Notes: generated by a model not told the origin, from the letters alone. DNA of 7,477 bases from Gaiellales bacterium (GCA_030831375.1 JAURLF010000225.1:1-7477), one strand, 5' to 3'. Positions 1 to 5,380 are shown, counted from the first letter of the stretch. Program-made: numbers and translations.

Positions 1-14
1 ATCCTCGCGTCGGA

Positions 15-31
15 TTGGATCCAGTATCCAC
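15..31. promoter_or_regulatory. Left copy of the 17-bp operator-like inverted repeat
   Basis: The sequence TTGGATCCAGTATCCAC matches the perfect palindrome at 3462-3478 at 15 of 17 positions. It is an AT-rich island in very GC-rich DNA, upstream of the gene starting at 83. The inner TGGATCCA (16-23) is itself an 8-bp palindrome. A TTGG...CCAA architecture is typical of GntR-family operators; that assignment is inference. It could control the gene at 83, a gene left of the window, or both. Confidence 0.65.
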
Positions 32-69
32 TTACCGGCCCCCGGCGTCAAGCCCCGGCGCGGCCGCGC

Positions 70-75
70 TAGGCT
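70..75 (+). promoter_or_regulatory. Candidate -10 box TAGGCT for a leaderless transcript
   Basis: TAGGCT fits the actinobacterial TANNNT -10 pattern and ends 7 bases before the ATG at 83. No good Shine-Dalgarno sequence lies between them. This spacing would place transcription initiation at or next to the start codon, giving a leaderless mRNA. No convincing -35 hexamer is visible 17-19 bases upstream. The related box CCTACGATCC appears before the rightward operon. Confidence 0.4.
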
Positions 76-82
76 CCGCCCC

Positions 83-361
83 ATGGTCACGGCCTTCGTC
101 CTGGTCGACGTCGAGCGCGGTCGCATCGGCCCGGTGGCCGAGGCGCTCGCCGGCATCGACGGCGTCGCCGAGGTCTACAGCGTCGCCGGCCGCCTCGACC
201 TCGTCGCCGTCCTGCGCGTGCCGACGAACGAGGCGATGGCCGAGCTCGTCACCTCGGGCCTGCTCGGCCTCGACGGCGTCCTCCGCACCGAGACCCTGCC
301 GGCCTTCCGGGCCTACTCGCGCCACGACCTCGACGCGATGTTCGACCTCGGCGGGGACTAG
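83..361 (+). CDS. Stand-alone Lrp/AsnC ligand-binding (RAM) domain protein
   Basis: The 92-residue protein matches the effector-binding and oligomerisation (RAM) domain of Lrp/AsnC regulators without the N-terminal helix-turn-helix. Visible hallmarks are the opening strand AFVLVDVERG (residues 4-13), the central GVAEVYSVAGRLDLVAVLRV (about 27-46), and the closing VLRTETLPAFRAYSRHDL. In known family members the fold is a ferredoxin-like alpha/beta sandwich that dimerises and binds small molecules such as amino acids. Without a DNA-binding domain it may modulate a partner regulator or sense a metabolite. The ATG at 83 was chosen because it begins exactly at the conserved first strand and sits 7 bases after a TAGGCT box. 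The gene converges on the nicX-like gene with 6 bases between stops. An operator-like repeat lies upstream at 15-31. Small proteins of this type are common in Actinobacteria, so membership in the pathway is not assured. Confidence 0.85.
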   Translation: MVTAFVLVDVERGRIGPVAEALAGIDGVAEVYSVAGRLDLVAVLRVPTNEAMAELVTSGLLGLDGVLRTETLPAFRAYSRHDLDAMFDLGGD

Positions 362-367
362 CCCCGC

Positions 368-1396
368 TCAGCCGCCGACGAGGCGGCCCGCGTCGACCAC
401 GACCTCGCCGTCGAGGGCGACCGTGCAGCCGCGCATCGGCAGGTCGAAGTGGCCGCGCGTGTAGCGGCCCGCGTTCTCGTTGGCGCCCGTCGAGAACAGG
501 AAGCAGCCGGGGAAGACGCGCGCCTCGAGGCCGTTCGTCTCGCGCTTGTCGAGCAGCGCGAGGGCGTCCCAGCGGGCGGCCGGGTTGAGGCCCCAGCCGA
601 CGTGGCTGACCGCGTACGCCTCCTCCTCGTCGAAGGCGGACAGGTACGAGCGCAGGAGCTCCGCATCGAGGCCATCGCCCGCGATCTCGACGATGCGGTC
701 GTCGACGAGGACCAGCTCGACGGGCGAGCGCAGGTACTCCTTGAAGGTGAGGTTGATGTCGCCGGGCTGGAGGACCACGCGGCCGGAGACGGTGCCGGCG
801 GCCGGGTAGGCAGCGACCAGGCCGCCGGGGTAGTGCGCGAACGTGCCGGGCCCCGACGTGGCGCCCCATGAGCCCGCGCGGAACGCGCCCGCGAGGTCGA
901 CGTCGAGGTCGGTGCCGGCATCCGAGGTGACGCGCATGCGCGCAGCCGTCTGGAGCCGCGCGAGGTCGCGCTCGACCCGCCCGCGCAGGGCGGGGTCGAC
1001 GCCGAGGCGATCGAGGGCCTCGGGGTCCTCGTTGCCGATCATCAGGACGCGCGCGCCGCCGCCGAGGATCGCGGGCAGCTCGGGTGCGTGGATCAGCCCC
1101 TCGACGGTGCAGTCGACGACGAGCCCACAGGCGGCGAGGGCGGCGACGGCCGCGTCCTGGCCCGTCAGCGCGACCGAGGCCCCCGTCGAGCGCAGGGCGA
1201 CGGGTCCCGGGTTCGGGGGCGTCGGCACGACGATCTCGCAGACGCGCGCGCCGAGGTCCTCGGCGGCGAGGCGCGCCGCGTCGACCAGCACGCGGCGGCT
1301 CGTGGACTCCGACAGGACGCCGACGAGCTCGCCCGGCTCGAGGCCGGAGTCGAGCAAGACCTCGCGCAGGCGGGCCAGGGTGCGGTGCTCGGTCAT
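368..1396 (-). CDS. nicX: 2,5-dihydroxypyridine 5,6-dioxygenase-like ring-cleavage enzyme (NicX family)
   Basis: The 342-residue protein looks like NicX, the cytosolic Fe(II) dioxygenase that opens 2,5-dihydroxypyridine to N-formylmaleamate in nicotinate catabolism. The fold is related to M29 aminopeptidases. As I recall them, the Pseudomonas NicX iron ligands are His265, Ser302, His318 and Asp320. Here the same motifs give H265 (SHVGWGLNP), S302 (FLFSTG), and H316 and D318 (GHFDLP). Recalled NicX active-site residues His105 and His189 correspond to H103 (LIHAPE) and H188 (FAHYPGG). The central PGDINLTFKEYL (211-222) and the DLVVD-like strand near 91-96 also fit. Length is close to NicX (about 350). 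The start ATG at 1396 overlaps the hydrolase stop as ATGA, so the gene is last in the acd-hydrolase-nicX operon and probably translationally coupled. The family is well supported. The exact substrate, which could be a substituted dihydroxypyridine, is inferred. Confidence 0.82.
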   Translation of the reverse strand: MTEHRTLARLREVLLDSGLEPGELVGVLSESTSRRVLVDAARLAAEDLGARVCEIVVPTPPNPGPVALRSTGASVALTGQDAAVAALAACGLVVDCTVEGLIHAPELPAILGGGARVLMIGNEDPEALDRLGVDPALRGRVERDLARLQTAARMRVTSDAGTDLDVDLAGAFRAGSWGATSGPGTFAHYPGGLVAAYPAAGTVSGRVVLQPGDINLTFKEYLRSPVELVLVDDRIVEIAGDGLDAELLRSYLSAFDEEEAYAVSHVGWGLNPAARWDALALLDKRETNGLEARVFPGCFLFSTGANENAGRYTRGHFDLPMRGCTVALDGEVVVDAGRLVGG

Positions 1397-2208
1397 GCGG
1401 CCTCCACGTCGAGGAGATGGTCGCGCAGGAGCGCGTTCAGCGCGTCGGGCGCCTCGAACGGCGTCAGGTGCCCGGCGCCCGGGATGACGGCGAGCCGGGC
1501 GCCGGGGATGCCGTCACGGAGCGCCTCGGCGTAGGCGGGCGGCGTCTCCTCGTCGAGCTCGCCGACCACCACCAGGGTCGGGGCCGCGATCCGACCGAGC
1601 CGGTCGCGGACGTCGTGGGCGGGCAGGGCCGCGATCGATTGGCGCAGCCCGGCGACGGGCACGCGCAGCATCGAGGCGACCGCGGCGGCGACGGCGGCGG
1701 CGTCCGGGTCGGGCGCCATCACGCCGCGCAGCACCGGCTCGGCGAAGTCCCCGATGCGGGCCCCCTGGTCGAGCGGCGCGAGCCGCGCGGCGCGCCACGC
1801 GTCGGGATCGGTTCCGTCGAGGCCGAAGGCGGGGCTCGTGTCGACGAGCGCGAGCGAGCGCACCGCGCCGGGGTGGCGCAGGGCGACCTCGAGCGCGACC
1901 ATCCCGCCCATCGACATCCCGACGACGTGCGCGGGCCCGCCGAGCCGCTCGACGAGGCCCGCCGCGGCGTCGGCAGCGGCGGCCAGCGAGAAGTCCGCCA
2001 CGGCCGGCGAGGCGCCGTAGCCGGGCATGTCCCAGGCCACGCAGCGCCAGCGGTCGGCGAGCGCCTCGAGCTGGGCGTCCCAGCCGGTGCGCGTCATGCC
2101 GAGGCCGTGCAGGAACAGCACGGCCGGCCCCTGACCGGCCTCGCGCCACGCGACCGGCGCCTCGTCGACGTCGCGGGGCACGCTAGCCCGCGTCGTCGAA
2201 GATCGCAT
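1393..2208 (-). CDS. Alpha/beta hydrolase, possibly N-formylmaleamate deformylase-like or enol-lactonase-like
   Basis: The protein (271 residues from this ATG) has a classical alpha/beta-hydrolase core. It shows an oxyanion-hole motif FLHGLG (32-37), WDMPGYGAS (59-67), nucleophile elbow GMSMGG with S99, D123 after strand 6 (ALVDTSP), D219 in GELDEETP, and H247 in PGAGHLTPFE. NicD, which hydrolyses the NicX product to maleamate and formate, is recalled to use Ser101, Asp125 and His245, so S99/D123 share its 24-residue spacing. Unlike NicD, a canonical late Asp (D219) is also present, as in 3-oxoadipate enol-lactonases. The ATGA overlap with the nicX-like gene supports a role on its product. 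Start choice is uncertain. The ATG at 2208 overlaps the upstream gene by 26 bases, while a GTG at 2181 lies one base after that gene's stop and would trim nine residues. The GTG is at least as plausible, because the extra residues look unlike conserved protein. Confidence 0.8.
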   Translation of the reverse strand: MRSSTTRASVPRDVDEAPVAWREAGQGPAVLFLHGLGMTRTGWDAQLEALADRWRCVAWDMPGYGASPAVADFSLAAAADAAAGLVERLGGPAHVVGMSMGGMVALEVALRHPGAVRSLALVDTSPAFGLDGTDPDAWRAARLAPLDQGARIGDFAEPVLRGVMAPDPDAAAVAAAVASMLRVPVAGLRQSIAALPAHDVRDRLGRIAAPTLVVVGELDEETPPAYAEALRDGIPGARLAVIPGAGHLTPFEAPDALNALLRDHLLDVEAA

Positions 2209-3379
2209 GGCGGCCGAGCCGGTCGAGGCACACCTCGGCCGACCACGGCAGCATCGTGCTGCCGCAGCGCGCGTCGCGGTAGTGCTGCTCGAGGCGCATC
2301 TCCTTGAGCAGCGACAGGCCGCCGCAGGTGCGGATCGCCAGCGACGCGACCGCGGGCGCCGTCTCCATCACCGTGTACGTGGCGGCGAGGGCGCGGCGCA
2401 GCATCTCCGGCGTCGGGTCGACCTGCGCCTCCTCGACGACGCGGTCGAAGAGGGCGCGGCTGCGCTCGTACATGATCTGCAGCTCGGCCCAGCCCTGCTG
2501 CTTCTGCGGCACGTCGCGGCGCGACGTGATGCCGGGCGGCGCCTGCGAGGACAGGTAGTCCTGGACGAAGTCGATCACCGCGCGGGTCAGGCCCATGTAG
2601 GCGGGCGTCAGCGTCATGTACACGTAGGGCCAGCGCTCGGCGAGCTGGTTGTAGATGCCGGGCGGCAGCAGCACCGCGGAGTCGGGCGCGAAGGCGTCGT
2701 GGAAGAGCAGGGTGCGCGAGACGGTGCCGCGCATGCCGAGCGGGTCCCAGTCGCCGACGATCTCGACGCCCGGGTCGTCGGCGGAGACGGCCAGGAAGAG
2801 GACCTCGTCCTCGCTGGTCTCGACGCAGGTGATGTTGTAGTCCGTGGCCGCGCCCGAGAGCGACGCGAAGATCTTGCGCCCGTTGATGCGGTAGCCGCCG
2901 TCGACCCGCGTCGCGGTCGTCGCGAAGCCGCGCGTCGCGCCCTGCGCGATGCCCTCGGACAGGGGCTGCGACTGCAGCGCGCCCTCCTCGATGATGCGCC
3001 GGTAGAGCTCGACGCGCACCGCCTCGTGGGCGGCCCGGGCCGCGTCGTCCATGTCGAGGTCATCGGCCGCCAGCCCCGTCCAGAGCACGGTCTGCGTGTG
3101 CATGTTGAAGGTCAGCGCCGTCATCGGGCAATACGCGCCGATCGCCGCGCCGACGTGCATGTAATCGGCGAACGAGGCCCCCAGGCCGCCGTAGCGGGTC
3201 GGGATGCAAAGCCCGTAGAAGCCGGCCTCGCGCAGGTCGTCGAAGTTCTCGAAGGGGAACGAGGCCTCGCGGTCGTAGCGCGGCGCCCGCTCCCGGAAGG
3301 CCGGCCCGATCTCGTCGACGATCGCGAGCAGCCGCTCCCGGCGCTCCGGGTCGACCCGCTGGTCCATCTGCACCGCCAT
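2183..3379 (-). CDS. Acyl-CoA-dehydrogenase-fold flavoprotein, possibly a flavin monooxygenase
   Basis: The 398-residue protein has the three-part ACAD layout: an N-terminal helical domain (about 10-130, with FDDLREAGFYGLCIP and RYGGLG), a middle beta domain (about 135-235, with SEG at 141-143, YRINGRKIFASLSGAA and DPLGMRGT), and a C-terminal helical domain (about 240-390, with CGGLSLLKEMRLEQHYRDAR). ACADs oxidise acyl-CoAs using FAD and a catalytic Glu. Here the position equivalent to the Glu after YRDA is L377 (MLPWSAE), and the alternative isovaleryl-CoA-dehydrogenase-type position aligns by eye to V253, so neither usual base is evident. Related enzymes such as HsaA, DszC and HpaB-like hydroxylases use reduced flavin and O2, which would suit a ring-hydroxylating role here. 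The start ATG at 3379 has a strong GGAGGTG ribosome site at 3384-3390. An in-frame extension to 3562 would run through the operator and was not used. It is the first gene of the leftward operon. Confidence 0.85.
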   Translation of the reverse strand: MAVQMDQRVDPERRERLLAIVDEIGPAFRERAPRYDREASFPFENFDDLREAGFYGLCIPTRYGGLGASFADYMHVGAAIGAYCPMTALTFNMHTQTVLWTGLAADDLDMDDAARAAHEAVRVELYRRIIEEGALQSQPLSEGIAQGATRGFATTATRVDGGYRINGRKIFASLSGAATDYNITCVETSEDEVLFLAVSADDPGVEIVGDWDPLGMRGTVSRTLLFHDAFAPDSAVLLPPGIYNQLAERWPYVYMTLTPAYMGLTRAVIDFVQDYLSSQAPPGITSRRDVPQKQQGWAELQIMYERSRALFDRVVEEAQVDPTPEMLRRALAATYTVMETAPAVASLAIRTCGGLSLLKEMRLEQHYRDARCGSTMLPWSAEVCLDRLGRHAIFDDAG

Positions 3380-3383
3380 CCCG

Positions 3384-3390
3384 CACCTCC
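3384..3390 (-). promoter_or_regulatory. Strong ribosome binding site fixing the ACAD-like start
   Basis: On the minus strand GGAGGTG lies four bases before the ATG at 3379. It is the best Shine-Dalgarno match in the leftward operon. It decides between this start and the longer in-frame ORF beginning at 3562, which would encode a basic, unconserved extension across the promoter region. Confidence 0.75.
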
Positions 3391-3443
3391 GACGCGCCGG
3401 ACGCATGAGATCGTACGCGACCCGGCCGGCCTTGACCCGCGGG

Positions 3444-3472
3444 TTCACAGCCGCAGCCTGTTTGGATACAGT
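3444..3472 (+). promoter_or_regulatory. Candidate promoter of the rightward operon, overlapped by the palindrome
   Basis: TTCACA (3444-3449) and TACAGT (3467-3472) are separated by exactly 17 bases and match the sigma-70 consensus at 5/6 and 4/6 positions. The -10 lies inside the 17-bp palindrome, so a bound protein would block it, which suggests repression. A competing -10 candidate is TACGAT at 3512-3517, nearer the first start codon. I cannot decide between them from sequence. Confidence 0.4.
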
Positions 3473-3478
3473 ATCCAA
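3462..3478. promoter_or_regulatory. Perfect 17-bp palindromic operator in the divergent control region
   Basis: TTGGATAC-A-GTATCCAA is a perfect 8-bp inverted repeat around one central base, AT-rich in a roughly 70+% GC setting. It lies between the two divergent operons, 83 bases before the ACAD-like start and 58 bases before the leader ORF. A 15/17 copy lies at 15-31. The TTGG...CCAA form resembles operators of GntR-family (FadR/FCD-type) regulators, which often control aromatic and acid catabolism. No regulator gene with a helix-turn-helix is present in the window. Confidence 0.75.
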
Positions 3479-3496
3479 CAGTGCGGCGCGCGTCCA
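3468..3496 (-). promoter_or_regulatory. Weak candidate promoter of the leftward operon
   Basis: Read on the minus strand, TGGACG (3491-3496) and TACTGT (3468-3473) are 17 bases apart, and the latter lies inside the palindrome. The hexamers are poor matches, so support comes mainly from spacing and from symmetry with the plus-strand candidate. If real, one bound dimer would cover the -10 boxes of both operons. Confidence 0.25.
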
Positions 3497-3511
3497 TCCC
3501 CGCGACCCGCC

Positions 3512-3517
3512 TACGAT
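3512..3517 (+). promoter_or_regulatory. Alternative -10 box TACGAT for the rightward operon
   Basis: TACGAT fits the actinobacterial TANNNT pattern and would place transcription initiation near 3524, just before the GGAGGAG ribosome site. No clear -35 is visible. The context CCTACGATCC resembles GCTAGGCTCC before the gene at 83. Under this model the palindrome centre lies about 54 bases upstream of the start site, which would suit an activator. Confidence 0.35.
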
Positions 3518-3525
3518 CCCCCTCC

Positions 3526-3532
3526 GGAGGAG
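3526..3532 (+). promoter_or_regulatory. Ribosome binding site of the leader ORF
   Basis: GGAGGAG ends three bases before the ATG at 3536; counted from the GGAGG core the gap is five bases. It is stronger than the GGAG (3575-3578) in front of the FAHD-family gene, suggesting that ribosomes load mainly at the leader ORF. Confidence 0.55.
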
Positions 3533-3535
3533 CCG

Positions 3536-3589
3536 ATGGACCCGACGACCCGCGCAGCGCACCCCGCCCGACCCGGAGCTGGCCGATGA
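3536..3589 (+). CDS. Putative 17-codon leader ORF overlapping the FAHD-family start
   Basis: An ATG at 3536 with a strong GGAGGAG site opens a 17-residue ORF (MDPTTRAAHPARPGAGR). Its TGA stop (3587-3589) overlaps the ATG of the FAHD-family gene (3586) as ATGA. The arrangement is that of a translated leader peptide coupled to the first enzyme. The peptide has no hydrophobic segment and no long run of one amino acid, so a classical attenuator is not evident. Alternatives are that it only enhances loading on the downstream gene, or that an indel displaced the true enzyme start. Whether it is translated cannot be seen here. Confidence 0.45.
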   Translation: MDPTTRAAHPARPGAGR

Positions 3590-4443
3590 GGCGCGCGCGC
3601 GTCCTCGTCGACGGCGCGCCCGCCTGGGGCACGGTCGAGGACGGCGAGATCCGCCTCGACGGCGGCGGATCCGTGGGCTGGGAGGACGCCGCCTTCCTCG
3701 CCCCCGCCGAGCCCACCAAGATCATCGCGGTGCACCTCACGTACCGCTCGCGGCTCGAGGAGTACAGGGCGAAGACGCCGCCCGAGCCGTCCTACTTCAT
3801 GAAGCCGCCGACGACCCTCAACGGGCATCGCGGCGAGCTGCGCCGCCCTTCCGGCACCCGCTTCCTCAACTACGAGGGGGAGATCGCCGTCATCGTCGGG
3901 CGCGAGATGAAGGGCGTGCGCCCGGAGGACGCCCACGCCTACGTGGCGGGCTTCGCGCCCGCCAACGACGTCGGCCTGCACGACTTCCGCCACGCCGACC
4001 GTGGCTCGATGCTGCGCGTCAAGGGCCAGGACGGCTTCCTGCCGCTCGGCCCCGTCATGGTCACCGCCGACGAGTGGACGCCCGATGCCGGCTTCCGCCT
4101 CACGACCCGCGTCAACGGCGAGGTCGTGCAGCGCGCCGACCAGGACGACCTGATCTGGGACTACCGCTACCAGCTCGCCGACCTCTGCCGCACGATCACC
4201 CTCTCCCCCGGCGACATCGTCCTGACCGGCACGCCGGCGAACTCACGGCCGATGGACGTCGGCGACACGGTCGAGGTGGAGGTCGAGGGGCTGCCTGCGC
4301 TCTCGAGCACCGTGGTCGAGTGGGACGTCGACCTGACGGGACCCGGCGACCAGCCGGAGACGTCCGCGAACACCCTCCACGTCGCACTCGCGATCCCGGA
4401 GGACGAGGCCGAGCGGCGCGTCGCCGCCGGAGAGGCCGACTGA
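3586..4443 (+). CDS. Fumarylacetoacetate hydrolase (FAH) family enzyme
   Basis: The 285-residue single-domain protein belongs to the FAHD family, Mg/Mn-dependent hydrolases, isomerases, hydratases or decarboxylases acting on 2-oxo or 2-hydroxydienoate acids from ring cleavage. Visible features are KIIAVHLTYRSR (45-56), YFMKPPTTLNG (70-80), the metal site NYEGEIAVIVG with E97 and E99, D128 in ANDVGLHD, the substrate loop KGQDGFLPLGP (146-156), and the closing SPGDIVLTGTPANSRPMDVGD. These resemble HpaG-type and fumarylpyruvate-hydrolase-type members. The ATG at 3586 was chosen because it starts at the conserved first strand RARVLVDG and has GGAG seven bases upstream. The in-frame ATG-less extension to 3481 reads through the leader and ribosome site and is not conserved-looking. 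The stop is one base before the VOC dioxygenase start. The likely role is a step after ring cleavage in the same operon; the exact reaction cannot be read from sequence. Confidence 0.88.
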   Translation: MRRARVLVDGAPAWGTVEDGEIRLDGGGSVGWEDAAFLAPAEPTKIIAVHLTYRSRLEEYRAKTPPEPSYFMKPPTTLNGHRGELRRPSGTRFLNYEGEIAVIVGREMKGVRPEDAHAYVAGFAPANDVGLHDFRHADRGSMLRVKGQDGFLPLGPVMVTADEWTPDAGFRLTTRVNGEVVQRADQDDLIWDYRYQLADLCRTITLSPGDIVLTGTPANSRPMDVGDTVEVEVEGLPALSSTVVEWDVDLTGPGDQPETSANTLHVALAIPEDEAERRVAAGEAD

Positions 4444-4444
4444 C

Positions 4445-5380
4445 ATGGGCATCCGGCTGCACGACCTCCACCACGTCTGCCTGCGCGTCCTCGACCTCGA
4501 CGAGGCGACGGCGCGCTGGAGCGTCCAGTTCGGCCTCGAGGTGGTCGCCCGGGAGCCGGGCCGCGCGCTCCTGCGCTGCGACGCCGAGGACTACTGCCTC
4601 GAGCTCGTGCCCGACGCCGAGCCGGACCACGACCACTCGGCCTGGGAGCTCGCACGCGACTGCACGCTCGAGGAGGCCGCCGCGCACCTCGAGGCGTGCG
4701 GCGTCGCCTTCGACCGCGAGGCCGACGGCTCGCTGCGCCTCGTCGACCCGTCCGGGAGCGGCCTGCAGCTCGTGCCGTACCGCGAGCGCACCGCGATCGA
4801 GACCTGGCCGGACATCGGCCGGCGCACGGACCCGCCGTTCGGGATGCACCCGCGCCGGCTCGGCCACGTCAACGTGCTGGCCCCGAACATCGACGAGATG
4901 ACGGCGTTTTACACCGACGTCCTCGGCATGCACGTCTCCGACCGCCTCGGCGACGCCGGGATCTGGTTCCACATCCACCCCGAGCACCATCAGATGGCGA
5001 TCGTGGCGATGGCCCCCGCCCACTTCCACCACCTCGCCTTCGACATCGTCGACTGGGGCCAGCTGCGCGTCTTCCTCGACCACCTCGGCCGCCACGGCCG
5101 CTGGCTCGGCTGGGGCCCCGTCCGCCACAACCTCGCGCGCAACCTGTGCGCGTACGTGCGCATCCCCGAGGAGAACCTGTTCGTCGAGCTCTACTGCGAC
5201 ATGGAGATCCTGCGCATGCCGCACACGCCCCGCACCTGGCCCGACGACGCCTGGGGCTCCAATACGTGGGGCATCCTGCCCCCGCGCTCGTACTTCCGCT
5301 TCGACGACGTCGCCGTGGACTACGAGCGCCACCAGCGCGAGGCGCGCGGCGAGAAGCTGCCGCCCGTGGAGGACGCATGA
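4445..5380 (+). CDS. Type I extradiol ring-cleavage dioxygenase (VOC superfamily, two-domain)
   Basis: The 311-residue protein has two vicinal-oxygen-chelate domains, about 5-115 and 135-255. The C-terminal domain carries the Fe(II)/Mn(II) facial triad of meta-cleaving dioxygenases: H141 (LGHVNVLAPN), H196 (HFHHLAFD) and E248 (NLFVELYCD). H182 (HHQMAI) lies 14 residues before the second metal His, the spacing recalled for the acid-base His200 of homoprotocatechuate 2,3-dioxygenase. A Tyr (Y237) precedes the ligand Glu. The N-terminal domain has H10 and E53 but no obvious full triad, as is usual for the non-catalytic half. The tail (WGSNTWGILPPRSYF) resembles the C-terminus of homoprotocatechuate dioxygenases. 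It would cleave a catechol or a vicinal dihydroxypyridine next to the two hydroxyls. The start lies one base after the FAHD stop with GGAGAGG at 4429-4435. The stop overlaps the next start as ATGA. Confidence 0.87.
   Translation: MGIRLHDLHHVCLRVLDLDEATARWSVQFGLEVVAREPGRALLRCDAEDYCLELVPDAEPDHDHSAWELARDCTLEEAAAHLEACGVAFDREADGSLRLVDPSGSGLQLVPYRERTAIETWPDIGRRTDPPFGMHPRRLGHVNVLAPNIDEMTAFYTDVLGMHVSDRLGDAGIWFHIHPEHHQMAIVAMAPAHFHHLAFDIVDWGQLRVFLDHLGRHGRWLGWGPVRHNLARNLCAYVRIPEENLFVELYCDMEILRMPHTPRTWPDDAWGSNTWGILPPRSYFRFDDVAVDYERHQREARGEKLPPVEDA

Noticed and set aside
362..367. Bidirectional terminator between the convergent genes
   Set aside because: Only six bases separate the stops and no hairpin followed by a T-run is visible there.
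368..1396. Calling this gene an M29 aminopeptidase
   Set aside because: The fold is related, but the Ser ligand in FLFSTG, the SHVGWGLNP and GHFDLP motifs and the length match NicX rather than peptidases.
1084..2307. Long plus-strand ORF (407 codons) across the hydrolase and nicX-like genes
   Set aside because: Arg/Gly/Ala-rich low-complexity translation with no recognisable domain; it is antisense to two genes with clear catalytic motifs and is expected in very GC-rich DNA.
3435..3444. ACCCGCGGGT palindrome as a second operator
   Set aside because: A 10-bp G/C palindrome is common by chance in this composition and has no second copy that I found.
3380..3562. N-terminal extension of the ACAD-like protein to an ATG at 3562
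   Set aside because: It would translate the palindrome and promoter region, is basic and unconserved-looking, and lacks a ribosome site, whereas the ATG at 3379 has GGAGGTG.
3481..3585. Extension of the FAHD-family protein to 3481
   Set aside because: The added residues are Pro/Arg/Ser-rich and cover the leader ribosome site; the conserved fold begins right after the ATG at 3586.
2207..3589. Plus-strand ORF of 460 codons opposite the ACAD-like gene
   Set aside because: Composition is that of an antisense shadow. Only its last 17 codons, which have their own strong ribosome site, are worth noting as a separate leader ORF.
4196..5332. Minus-strand ORF of 378 codons opposite the extradiol dioxygenase
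   Set aside because: Rich in Val/Arg/Asp/His repeats with no family signature; the plus strand has a complete metal site and tight operon junctions.
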